Of a stretch of 64,000 nucleotides of DNA, positions 53,691-63,600 are shown one piece after another. The notes beneath the pieces were generated by a model. The model was not told the origin of the DNA. It did not search any database and saw nothing but the letters and a program-made list of their open reading frames with translations. The DNA lies in assembly GCA_022539475.1 (NCBI GenBank), contig VCMS01000005.1:635607-699606 (forward strand), in the 5' to 3' direction. Positions within the stretch are counted from its first letter, which is position 1; the number at the start of each line of letters is the position of its first letter. The translations under genes were made by a program, and so were the position numbers. Source of the stretch: Gracilaria domingensis. Taxonomy: Eukaryota; Rhodophyta; Florideophyceae; Gracilariales; Gracilariaceae.

Positions 53691-53812
53691 TACCCACGAA
53701 TGGGGAAACTCTGGTCGTTTAGGACGATGAAATTCCTTGCTTCGTCGCCGACGATGATGAACCGGAACCCCCGGAGTGGCAGCTTGACGACTGGCCAGAT
53801 GACTGAGACGAT

Positions 53813-54645
53813 ATGGACGCTGAGTTGGATGAACTGCTTGTTGCAGGCAATGCCGACGCTGTAAAGCCCCTACCGGGAAATTTTGTACCGGTATCACCGG
53901 AAGAAATGATCCGAGAACAACATGGAGACCCGTTCTGCGTCACGATCGGTGCCCGACTTAACGGTGGAGCCACCCTCCCATTCGAGGCCAACGACATCGG
54001 CTACCTCGTAAGGACAGTCGAGTCACACCCACAAGCTGTGGTATCACACTCGTTTCAGAGGAAAATCTTACACCTTTCGCATTACGCAAAGTTAGGTGGC
54101 CACGCAGGTGGAAGAAAGTTGTACCTCACCTTGAGGAGAGACTTCTACTGACCCGCCATGGTGGTGGATTATTACGCTACGGTACGTTTCTGTGCCGATT
54201 AGGCGGGAAATCGAGTGAAACTCCGCAAGAATTCGAAGGAAGTGAAACTATTCCCTGCCAGGGTGCCGCTTGAATTTGTGGCAATCGATATTCTCGGACC
54301 ATTGCTTACCACTCGGAGAGGAAATAAGTTCCTTATCGTTATCACGGATCGGTTCTCGAAACTGGTTCGGACGGTACCTCTAAAGAGGATCACCGCGTTT
54401 ACAGTCGCGCAGGCGTGCGCCATGCACTGTATCTTCGTGTACGGTCCTCCTGTGAAGTTTTTATCCCATAACGGAAAGCAGTTCGCATCCCGGTTCTTCC
54501 AGGATGTATGTCGCATCACGGACGTGAAGAACCTCTTCACGACCACTTACCATCCCCAATGAAATGGGCATGTTGAACGGTACAACCGTACGATGCTGGC
54601 ATCTCTCCATTCTTACGTTGCTGACCACCCAAAAACATCGTCTGT
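53813..54645 (+). pseudogene. element A integrase, truncated
   Basis: Zinc-binding region then TGA at 54149-54151 (Trp in B) and TAG at 54200-54202, then catalytic VAIDILGPL and a changed second block (LLSDNG in B is LSHNG here, the catalytic Asp replaced by His), another stop at 54560-54562, then GHVERYNRT. Homology ends near 54645 without the rest of integrase. Confidence 0.85.
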
Positions 54646-55106
54646 GTTCTGCAAAGTGGAATATAGTCTGTTCGCTTTGGAAACTAAGCTAGTTTTGGGG
54701 CTATTTGGGGCGCGCGAGGGGGGTAGCAGAGGCTGGCACTCAAAAAATTAAGAAATTTTGGAATATTAAATTCCATTTCGCGCAGTTTAGTTCTTGGGTC
54801 CCCTAGTTTTTGTAGAGGTTCTACTTCGCCGCACCACCCCATTCACTCTTTTCCGCGACCTCTCTCAAAACTGCACTCGTGCTAGTTTGCCTTTCCATTT
54901 TCTCCCATGTTGCAATGCCAATCGCAACTCATCCCACCTCAATCATCCCATCACTTCTTCCCAGTCCACACCACCCCCGCTATTTACCCATTTCTCGCCC
55001 ATCACGCGTTCGCATCCTCTCTCTCCGTCTCCGCAAACGTCATTTTGTAGAAGTCAGGTGGACAACCCTCCCCCTTCTCGTATACCCGCCTCGCCCCAAA
55101 ACGGCT
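54646..55106. other. deletion junction and unassigned DNA
   Basis: Unique-looking sequence after the break in element A; no 3' LTR. Plus-strand frames here are C/T-rich and have no ORF of substance. Confidence 0.5.
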
Positions 55107-56036
55107 TCAAATCCCTCCCATCTGTCTCTCCTCCTGTCCCCTCAGAATCCCCTTCGCAGTCCACGCTACCTCCGCCGCACTCCTAACCCCAGTCACCACC
55201 GGAGCTCCGACTACCTCCCGCGGCACCTCCTCCACCACCTTCTTCATCTCCTTACGCCTCTTCTTCAGACGGCTCTTCCCATCCCCAACCCCACCACCCT
55301 TTGTCTTCGGTGTCACAGGAGACCCCTTCTGCACCGCCACCCTTCCCACACTTCCCTTCTCCGTCTTTCCCTCCACACCTGCTTTCAACGTCTCCTCTTC
55401 CACCAATCTTTGTCTCTTGCACAGCTCCTTCACCTCCTTCTCCAGCACGTCCAACCTCTCGTTCAGAACCCTATTCTCCTCCCGCAACTCTCCAACCTCC
55501 CTTCCCGCACACTTCACTATCCCATACACATGATTTCTCATCTCCACTCCCAATACCGAAAACGAATTCCGCAGGCTCGAAATCGCCTCAACCGAAACAC
55601 CACTACCACCCCCACTCAGCACCCCACCGCCCATTTCCGTTACAATCTCCACAATTCCATCGTCCAGTTGCTCCTTCATCACCAACCCCAACATCCCCAC
55701 CCTCGCCTTCATCTCCCCCACAAACCGCATCTCCCTGTCACCCTCTCCGCCCCCACTCTCTATCTGGTCTCCAACCTCTAACTGACTCAGATGCACCGCA
55801 CCCCTTCTCTCTATTGCGACCCCCTCCACCTCCAATTCTACCCCCTTCTCCACCTCATCACCATCCCCTCTCCTCGCCTCACACTTCTTTCCTTCATCAG
55901 CCACTTCCTTCTTCTGCGACATGCGACCAGCCGCCGTAATCACGTCCTCTTCCCGCTTTGGTGACGGCGTCGGCGGTACCTCCTCCCCCTCCAACAGCGC
56001 CAACAGCTCCTCATCCTTCACGTATCCGTTCGACAT
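55107..56036 (-). CDS. coiled-coil orphan, 309 aa
   Basis: ATG 56036 (frame open to 56132 with only a GTG). Acidic N-terminus (YVKDEELLALLEGEEVPPTP), Gly/Glu-rich middle, then a strong coiled coil (EVGELREENRVLNERLDVLE) and a Lys/Arg-rich segment (KSRLKKRRKEMKKVVEEV), ending abruptly near a Gly/Gln-rich stop. The plan (helical part, coiled coil, basic stretch) resembles gag-like or chromatin proteins, but no zinc knuckle is seen. The plus-strand frames across it are Pro/Ser/His-rich shadows. Not recognised. Confidence 0.5.
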   Translation of the reverse strand: MSNGYVKDEELLALLEGEEVPPTPSPKREEDVITAAGRMSQKKEVADEGKKCEARRGDGDEVEKGVELEVEGVAIERRGAVHLSQLEVGDQIESGGGEGDREMRFVGEMKARVGMLGLVMKEQLDDGIVEIVTEMGGGVLSGGGSGVSVEAISSLRNSFSVLGVEMRNHVYGIVKCAGREVGELREENRVLNERLDVLEKEVKELCKRQRLVEEETLKAGVEGKTEKGSVGRVAVQKGSPVTPKTKGGGVGDGKSRLKKRRKEMKKVVEEVPREVVGAPVVTGVRSAAEVAWTAKGILRGQEERQMGGI

Positions 56037-56277
56037 CTTCAGAAGAAGAAGTAGTAGTTGGATCGAAGTTTCCGCTGCGATACAGTGCAATCGAGCTAAA
56101 CTGTGCTGTCCACCCCCACTGTCCAACCACACGGGCTATATCCAGCACCATGATTGTCCCTGTTTCCCTCATCCCATTTCCCGCCAAAACATCTACTGTA
56201 CACCTTCGCATCTTCCACTATTTGAGCGCCACCTCTCTGTCTCCTCTTTCGCGCTCACATAATCCCCACCCACCTCG

Positions 56278-56611
56278 CCTCGACCGGCGATATTTTTCTC
56301 TTCCACCATAACCCCACTCGATGGTTATAGCAAAACAGGAAGATATTGCCAGTGGAGGCAAGCTAGGGACTAGTGATTGTACTTAGAGTTGCTCACCCTC
56401 TGTCTCGACTGGGGGCATGTTCTTCTTCAGTCACATCCTGTGTGGGTTGTGACAAAAAAAGAATATGTCACCACTCGACACCGGATGAGTAACAATGGTA
56501 GCACGTAGAGTAGTTCATCCTCCCTCTCAGCGTCCACTGGGGATATATTGATGTTCTCTCACATCCTTTCCCGGTTGTGATACAAGAGAAATACATCTCC
56601 AATGGAGACGG
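56278..56611. repeat. tandem array of three imperfect hairpins
   Basis: Three paralogous fold-backs of about 80 nt at 56278-56358, 56402-56481 and 56531-56611 (period about 125 bp). In each the outer arms of about 22-27 nt pair (for example CTCGACTGG with CCACTCGA in the second), and copies 2 and 3 share an inner pair CACATCC / GGTTGTGA. Spacers also resemble each other (GTAGAGTAGTTCATCC with TTAGAGTTGCTCACCC). It lies in the 5' flank of the coiled-coil gene and 3' of the RPE fragment. Confidence 0.75.
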
Positions 56612-56676
56612 AGAATATAGTCGTGATAACACGTATAGGTAACAATGTAATAAACAATAAATTTATGCTACTATCT

Positions 56677-57000
56677 CTAACCAACCTTTCGAAAACCAGC
56701 TATGACATGAGCTGGGTTACTCGAGCCAAAGATGGCAGATCCTGCAACTGAAATGTTTGCACCGGCCTTCACTACTCCTTTCACAGTACTCACTCCAATA
56801 CCCCCATCCACCTGTATCCCTATTCTTGGGTACAACTCCCTTGCATGTCGCACCTTATCAGGAACACCCTCCATAAACGCCTGTCCTCCAAACCCTGGCT
56901 CCACCGTCATCAACAATAACATGTCTACAACTCCTTCCTTCATAAGTGCTTCTACGACCTTTATAGACGTATTCGGGCGCAACCCAACTCCATCCTTTTA
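56677..57000 (-). pseudogene. ribulose-phosphate 3-epimerase, C-terminal fragment
   Basis: The last about 105 residues of RPE (Calvin cycle and pentose phosphate pathway): MTVEPGFGGQAFM, IQVDGGI, AGSAIFGSSNPA, in the right order and spacing. The homology begins at KDGVGLRPNTS right after an in-frame stop, about 130 residues into a normal protein; no N-terminal part is found upstream. A 3' splice-like AAAAG precedes it, so a distant upstream exon cannot be excluded, but a truncated copy is more likely. Confidence 0.85.
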
Positions 57001-57394
57001 ATTATGGCAATCCGAGTGAAGCTATAAAACCCGTTCACGTCATTTATGAAGCCAAAATGGCTCCTTTCATCCTGTATTCAAGCTCCCCGTAACTCGTACT
57101 TTACAACTACTTTACAACTCAGGTTCGAAATCAGTTTCATTCATTGCACACTTTCTACTCTTCCACCTACTTTTCATAAAACATCATCACACTTTGTGGC
57201 TTGTCGTCTCATACAAGCCCTATCATTCATTCAGTACAATCACATATCATACATTTCGCTCACTTTCACAAAGTGAACCATGTTCCCGTTCTGCGCTTCC
57301 CAACCGTTTGTACTTAAGTATCACTCTTTACCCCAGCATTTCTCCGCCCCATCTTCCATTTCTATCGTCACACAAAAACATTCGAACACTTGCA

Positions 57395-58297
57395 ATGAAC
57401 TCCCAGTCCGACATGCCTCCCACTCCGCCTCCGAGTCCCAAATACTCTGACGTCCCTCAGGCCTCATCTCCCGCCCGAAGGACTCGGGCCGTTATTGTTG
57501 GAAGGGGGCGTATAGGTACCATGCTGGCGAACGAAGAAGATACGGTCATTTCCGCACACGAATTCTGCAGCATGGCTGCTACCTCTCATCTTTCTGATGT
57601 ACCGATACTAGTTTGTGGAAGAACGAACACCCTGGAGACCATAATTCAGGCTTGCCCTTATTCGCTCAGAGAGAATCTCGTTTTCTTCCAGAATGGAGAC
57701 ATCATACCATTGCTTTCGAAGCTCGGTGTGGACAAATGTTCAAAAGTTGTCCTATACGTTGGTGTCCTCTCAAGAAACGCAGCTCCGCAGGATGGTGTCA
57801 CTCCTCAAAGTCCGGATGGTCTCACTGTCGCAACAGGAAAGTGGGCCTCCAACGTTGCAGACAGGTTTAGGTCTATGGGTCTCACTTGCGGGGTTGTCGA
57901 CGAAGACACATTTCTCGTAAGCTATTATGAGAAGCTCGTGTGGCTATCAGCGTTCAACATCGTCGAAGCCTCAAGAGGTTTCATTCCTATGGACGTAGTC
58001 GCTACGGAGTGCAGTACGGTTGTGCTCACAATAATGAAAGAGCTGTTGAAGATAGTTTCGCTTAAGACAGGTACTACTTTCAACCTGGAAGAGACCGTTG
58101 GGCGACTTCTTGCATATGGGAAAACTCTCGTTGGCTTCCCTACTTCTTTCTCCGACTTTCAGTTTAGGAACGCGTACTTCTACGACTTTTCCCGCCAAGA
58201 AAGAAACATTGTAGGCGGTGACCCCGCTCCTTTTCATACAAACTACGTCAACGTTGTTAAGGAAAATTTATCCCCCTCCCCATTCCCCCAGCTTTGA
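57395..58297 (+). CDS. Rossmann-fold protein, ketopantoate-reductase-like
   Basis: 300 aa from ATG 57395 (first ATG after a C/T-rich leader). A Pro/Ser-rich 30-residue start, then the nucleotide-binding strand AVIVGRGRIGTML (GxGxxG) at about residue 32-44, and later motifs ILVCGRTN, NLVFFQNGDI and KLVWLSAFNIVEA that follow the ApbA/PanE ketopantoate reductase or 6PGDH-like layout (NAD(P)-binding domain, then helical domain with a conserved Lys). Exact substrate not deducible. Intronless and intact, in contrast to its neighbours downstream. An upstream TATAAAAC at 57023 may be its TATA box (long 5' UTR). Confidence 0.65.
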   Translation: MNSQSDMPPTPPPSPKYSDVPQASSPARRTRAVIVGRGRIGTMLANEEDTVISAHEFCSMAATSHLSDVPILVCGRTNTLETIIQACPYSLRENLVFFQNGDIIPLLSKLGVDKCSKVVLYVGVLSRNAAPQDGVTPQSPDGLTVATGKWASNVADRFRSMGLTCGVVDEDTFLVSYYEKLVWLSAFNIVEASRGFIPMDVVATECSTVVLTIMKELLKIVSLKTGTTFNLEETVGRLLAYGKTLVGFPTSFSDFQFRNAYFYDFSRQERNIVGGDPAPFHTNYVNVVKENLSPSPFPQL

Positions 58298-58568
58298 GGT
58301 TAGAACACATGACTTTTCGGTGTTGTAAACCTTTTAGAGATAGTTAAACATAAAAGTTACTTTATCGAAATGACCTGTTCCTATTACATTACTTATATTG
58401 TTCGTCCTTCTGTGGTTCAAATATGCCCCTTTAAATCCTACATCCCTTATCACTAATACTTCGCTAAGATTTTGCTAGATAGAAAATGGTCATTCCATAT
58501 CATTAAAGTGCACGATACTAGTAACGAAACAAGTACAAAAATTGTGATATTTCTGAAGAACTAAGCGT

Positions 58569-59459
58569 TTGCATTACTTGGGGCACCCGTATAACTCAGA
58601 AGTTAGAGCCCAAGAAGTAACTCCTCAGCAGCTGGCTAACGAAATATTCGAAAATGGCTACGCCGTGATTAGTGATGTTGACGGTACTCTGAAAAGAGCT
58701 GGGGAGAACATTCCTGCCGAAACAGTCAAATGCATGAAGTACATCAACGCACTCGTTGGTTTCGGAATTGCTACTGGGCGAGATATAGAGGATGCCGAGA
58801 GTTTCATGGAGCACCTGGGTGGCTACACTTTTGGCATCTCTGGAAACCAAGGCGCACGGGTGAGATTATCCAATGGTACCGAAATTGATCAGGACCTTGA
58901 CAGGGAAGGCTACGAAAGATGTGCAGCCGAACTTGAGAGATTTGCACTCTCCTTAAATGAATGGCACGGACTTTACAAAGAGCGTCAAAAAGCAGTTGTG
59001 AGCTCTAGAAAAGACAGTGGACTCCCTAACTTCACGTACAATGGACTGTCGAAGTGGAAACCAGAAGTTAACTCCGGTATTTCAAAAGCGTTGACATCCT
59101 TTCCGAACCTGGTTGCGTACCCTCAAGATGAAAACTGTGACATAGGGGACATTCGTTTCACGAAAAATAGTGGGGCGCTAGCCTTGGTTGAAAACGACCT
59201 CCAGTTCGACACAAATTTAATCGTTGCTTTCGGGAATGCTTCCAATGATGGCCCTCTATATTAAATGGCAACCCTGGCAGTCCATGTGAAGGGAGACGAC
59301 CCTCCAGCAGCGGTAACATATCTTGTTGATGGGGTGGAGGACGTGCATGAGACCATCAGAAGGGTGGCAGAACTGTACGGGTACAGAAAATGCAAGTGTC
59401 AATGGTTTAGAAATGCTCTTGGAATTTGTTTCAAGTGCTACGATGCCTGTAATACTTAG
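58569..59459 (+). pseudogene. HAD-IIB phosphatase-like, broken copy 1
   Basis: HAD hydrolase of the IIB (Cof/sugar-phosphatase) type: nucleophile motif SDVDGTL (Asp codon 58674-58676), ATGRD second motif, GNQGA, and the last motif FGNASNDGPLY. TAA at 59262-59264 falls where copy 2 has Glu, after which the frame continues with AVHVKGD, VEDVHETI and LYGY. The first ATG is after the nucleophile; there is no ATG for the N-terminal part (only TTG at 58569). So it is a decayed gene, or the frame before it hides an exon. Substrate unknown. Confidence 0.75.
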
Positions 59460-59511
59460 CTATGATATGAGATCTCAGTAATAAAAGTGTCGTATATATC
59501 TCAATACCCTT

Positions 59512-60422
59512 TTATGATTCATGGTGGTTTTTATCGTGCTGCTTTTCCTCGTAGCCGTACAACAGAGCCACCAACATAATTGTCGAATGTACATCCTCCA
59601 CGCTTTCGAACAGGTTGTGTACTCCACCCGGGATACAATCTTCTTTGACGTGAACGCCGTACACGCCTACCTCATGCAAAGGCCCGTCGCTCAAAGCACT
59701 TCCGAACGTCACGATGTCAACCGTATCAATAAATCTCGGTTCATTATCGACAAGATTTTCTCCTCCGCTTCCTTTTGTGTATCGCTTGTCCACAATTTCG
59801 CAACTTTTATCGCCGGGATAGATAACAAACGCATCCATCTTCTGCAATAGGTCCCCAATAGCAGAATCCACTTCTTCTTTTCACTGCCGCAGTTTGTTGT
59901 ACACGGAATTGGGAAGGCCACTATCACTTCTGGTCTCCACGAACCCCTTGTCATCATCATTCACAATACCATGCCTTCTATTCAAATCCCTTGCCAGGAA
60001 CAGTAGTCCGTCAACAGTGTGGTCAAGGGTGTGATCATTGAATGCACCCTTAATTTCCCTCTCGTCAGAGAAACGCAGGAAAGCTCCATGATTCGCCGAG
60101 ACACCAAACTTATAGTCTCCGAGTCCTTCCATTTTCCCCTCCACGTCGCCCACATCACCCCTGTGACAAGTCCGAAACCAACACGTTCGTCAATGAACTT
60201 CATACACTTCACAACTTCTTCTGGAATTGACTCTCCTTCTCTTCTCAACGTTCCATCAACGGAACTTAATATACCGTAACCATTGGCATATATGAACTTA
60301 CACAAGGTATTGGGTGAAATTTCCGCCAAGTCTCTCTGTTCCTCTGCCATTTTTCCTGATACAGTCACCATACTGCCACAAGTACCGCATAGACAGGAAC
60401 TGTATAGACTTCTCAGTTTCAT
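59512..60422 (-). pseudogene. HAD-IIB phosphatase-like, broken copy 2 (tail to tail with copy 1)
   Basis: Inverted paralogue. ATG 60422. The nucleophile motif reads LSSVDGTL, so the first Asp is Ser (codon complement at 60261-60263). A missing base near 60160-60166 breaks the frame after VTG, and TGA (complement at 59881-59883) follows KLRQ. The C-terminal part is intact to FGSALSDGPLHEV and VEDVHSTI. At least three independent lesions; not a working enzyme. 3' ends of the two copies are about 50 bp apart. Confidence 0.78.
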
Positions 60423-60680
60423 ACTTCTCTTAAAAGCAACCTTAAGCGCAGTTCCAGAAATGTTGGGACGCTACATGTTCAATTGCGAATTGACTGGTGC
60501 CACCAATGATGTTAACGATACCGAGCATTTGGCATGTTGCAATTAGACGAAACTGGACCAAAGAGGTATGACATTTGTTCAATTACCAGCCTGTCGCACC
60601 TTTTCTATGTTCATATGTATAGCCTTGTAATAGTATACTACTCTTAATACTCGCAAGACACTCATAATTTACTAATCATC

Positions 60681-63600
60681 TCATTCGCATCCACTTCGAG
60701 GCGCTCGCAGCCTCATTATTGGCAAATCGTCATCACTACTACTCTCGAGCACTTCGGTTCTACCGGCGTCCGCTTCCACACCAATCTCCACGACCACTTG
60801 GTCTTCGTCCATGTCAACCGCCCCACCCTCCTTATCAGACAACAGTTCATCCTCCGCCTCCTCCTCCTCGTCACCATTGACAAACGTGGGTCGGAAATCC
60901 CGCACCCGATGAACAGCATCAGGTAGTGCGTAGCCCTCTGGTACCATGTACATGTGGTATCTCACCAGCAAATCCATAGACTCGGGCCTATCCACCTTGT
61001 CCTTCCCACTTGCTCCAGCATGTGTCACATCACCACGGCCCACTAATACAGAGTACGGTGGGATGATTATCTTCTTCGCTGGATACACCTCCGACATCAC
61101 TCGCAACTGTTGGTTGTTCATCCCCCCTGATGGCTTCCAGCGCTCACCCAGAGAGGAAAGCCCTCTTTCCCAGAGGCCATTACAAAGTATCCGGGGTTAC
61201 CAGTATTCATTGTTTCCTTCGTAACCAGACCACTGAAGTCGGTGTGCAGCGTCTGGCGCTTGCACTTTCTCGTCGTCCCCAGAAATCGACCACCAGTTTT
61301 CGGAGTGTACATCTTCACAGCTTCTCTTTCATTGTTCCATAGTCCCAAAGCCGCAGCAATTGTACCCATTCGAACATCAAGTAAAGCACGCGACCTTACA
61401 ACCCACCTGAGCTCCTCATCATCCTCCGGCTTCTCCACCGTACCCCAACGTGTCGACATCACTCTCCCCTGAAATGGTCCATCGCTACCGTCCTTCCATT
61501 CTTCATCATCGTTGATTATTTGAACAAACGACTTCTGTTCCTCCCCTTTCCGTATATCCGGCATCGCTCCATACTCATTCTCGAAGAAGTCCACCAACTT
61601 CCCCGACACATCTCCGAACTCCCGAACTTTTTCCAACTCCTCCCATTTAGGGACACCATTATCCGTCGCAAAGCCATCAAGCACGCAATATCCATTCTGC
61701 CTTAGCTCAGCTTGCATTCGGGCGAAGAACATTTGCCCAAATTCGTCATGCTCCTTCGCAGCAACCCACAGTACCTCTTCATCATCCATACCTGTCGGCC
61801 GAGTACGAGGATACTGCATACCAAATGTCTCCGCCCGTAGGCGATGTTCAGCCCTTGCAGCGTGCCAAAAGACAAGATGGTGTACATCTCTGAGATTCGA
61901 GACACTTAGCAGCTCCGACCTATGTCCCTTCGGCAAGTGAATGACTCTGAGCCAGGGATCCTTGTGCTCAATTACGTTCTTCCCTTGCCATTCCTGCGGT
62001 CTCAGCCTGACATACCCGCACCACGATGGGTTCGGTGGGCCATCATATGGGTCACCTCGAACAAGTCCGTGCTCCTCAGATTCCGGAAGAGCTGTAGGTA
62101 ACTCGTCATCAAATGACCCCCCACCTGTCTCTTGCTGATCGTCTGGCGCAGCATCTTTCTCGACGGTGACAACCCGTGGAACTGTCACAGCAAGAAGCTC
62201 TTCGTCATCCACAAATGCAGAACTGTCTGCGTTCTCTGCATTCGCTCCTTCTTCCAATGCCACGAATTGAACCTTCATCGACCTTCCTCTCAGCACATGT
62301 TCATTTAGTTGAGACATCAGGTCATCCGGTGTCATGCTGTTCAGAGTAGATCTCATCTGTTGTGTGAAAGTCTTTCTCCGTTTCTTCCTCGGCGGACCCC
62401 GGTGTTCTTCTTCAGAGCTATCCAGAACTTCTATGGCACCTCGATTTCGGCCGTGCTCATTTCCTTATAACTCACGTGCGCCCGTTCTCGTGCACTTCTT
62501 CGCGGCTCCCCTTCTTCACTGGCAGATGTTGCAGCAGCAGCAGCGGGAGTCCTCCTCTTCGTCACGGACTGCTTCACTGGTGCGGGGGGCGGAATTACCT
62601 TGGGCATCGTGCGCAATCGATTCTGAACGGAATTCGTGGCAGTTCTAATTGAGTTCATCCTGCTCCGAACACGCGGCAGGCAATGTGTTGAAGTTCACAA
62701 CTTGTCCCAAAAGGAACTGATTCACAGCTGCGTTGTTGTCTGGGTCTTCAACGTCATCTTCATTCGATGGAGCAGACAGACTGATTTCGCGTTTCAGGAA
62801 CACTTCCATCGACTCTTCCTCGTTCAGTTCATTCCTCACTGCTCGAGCCGCGCGGAACAGAGACTCTGCTCTATCATAAAAGAAACCTCGAACCTCCTCA
62901 AAGCTTTTCCATTGCTTTGTCTTCGTCGACTTGCCCTTCAATAGAAACATCTGAAGACAATCAAGAATGAAGGAAAACTCCTCGGCATCCAAAACATATA
63001 GTGGAGTATGCGACAGATGTTTGAGACCTATGTCACTCACAGTCTCACATATATCCTCTAAATGGGCCAGCATTCCCTCACGAGACATGAGTTGCAGGGC
63101 GACATTGGCATACCTCAGATACTGAGGCTCTTGCACAGTCCCAATCAGTTGGCTCTCCTTCAACACTTCTGTCACTTCTGCAGGATCCACGTCTGCCGGC
63201 GTCACCCCCTCAACATCTTCAATTAGAATGGCGACCACACTAACTATAGAATGTATCTTGTCTGCAAACATCATCCTTCGCATGGTACTCGTCGACTCAT
63301 TGAGGTACGAAGCAACACATAACAATTACTTCATCCCAATGGGCCTCCCATCTCTTCGTATCAGCAGATTGCAACGCCAAAACTTGGCTAATCGCTTCCA
63401 CTTCGGTGCACCAGTCGCTGCCAAATATTGTATAGCTTTCAGACGATGCAAACCATCTACAATGAAGCACTTCTTCGTTAGGCGTCCCTTGTCAGTATCC
63501 CTCTCTCCCGTAGTAGCATCTTGTAAGGCCACCACTGGAGAACCCATCGACTGCAATATCCCCCGCTCCTCCATACTCTTCACAAGGGCTTCAACGTGGC

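Larger units (their letters stand above)
36423..54645 (+). mobile_element. Gypsy element A, 3'-truncated and interrupted by element B
   Basis: 5' LTR, PBS, gag, protease, RT/RNase H and part of integrase survive, in the Ty3/Gypsy order (RT before integrase). Element B (37885-49653) lies inside gag. Homology to B's integrase stops near 54645, and no 3' LTR follows, so the 3' end was lost by deletion. Premature stops in gag-pol make it inactive. A and B are related families: their gag, protease, RT and integrase regions align throughout, and they share an identical PBS, but the LTRs are largely different. Confidence 0.85.

Noticed and set aside
54794-55939. Long plus-strand Pro/Ser/His/Leu-rich frames
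   Set aside because: Shadows of the minus-strand coiled-coil gene; no domain and extreme composition.
56278-56611. CRISPR-like array
   Set aside because: Only three imperfect, diverged units of about 80 nt with related spacers in eukaryotic DNA; not a CRISPR pattern.
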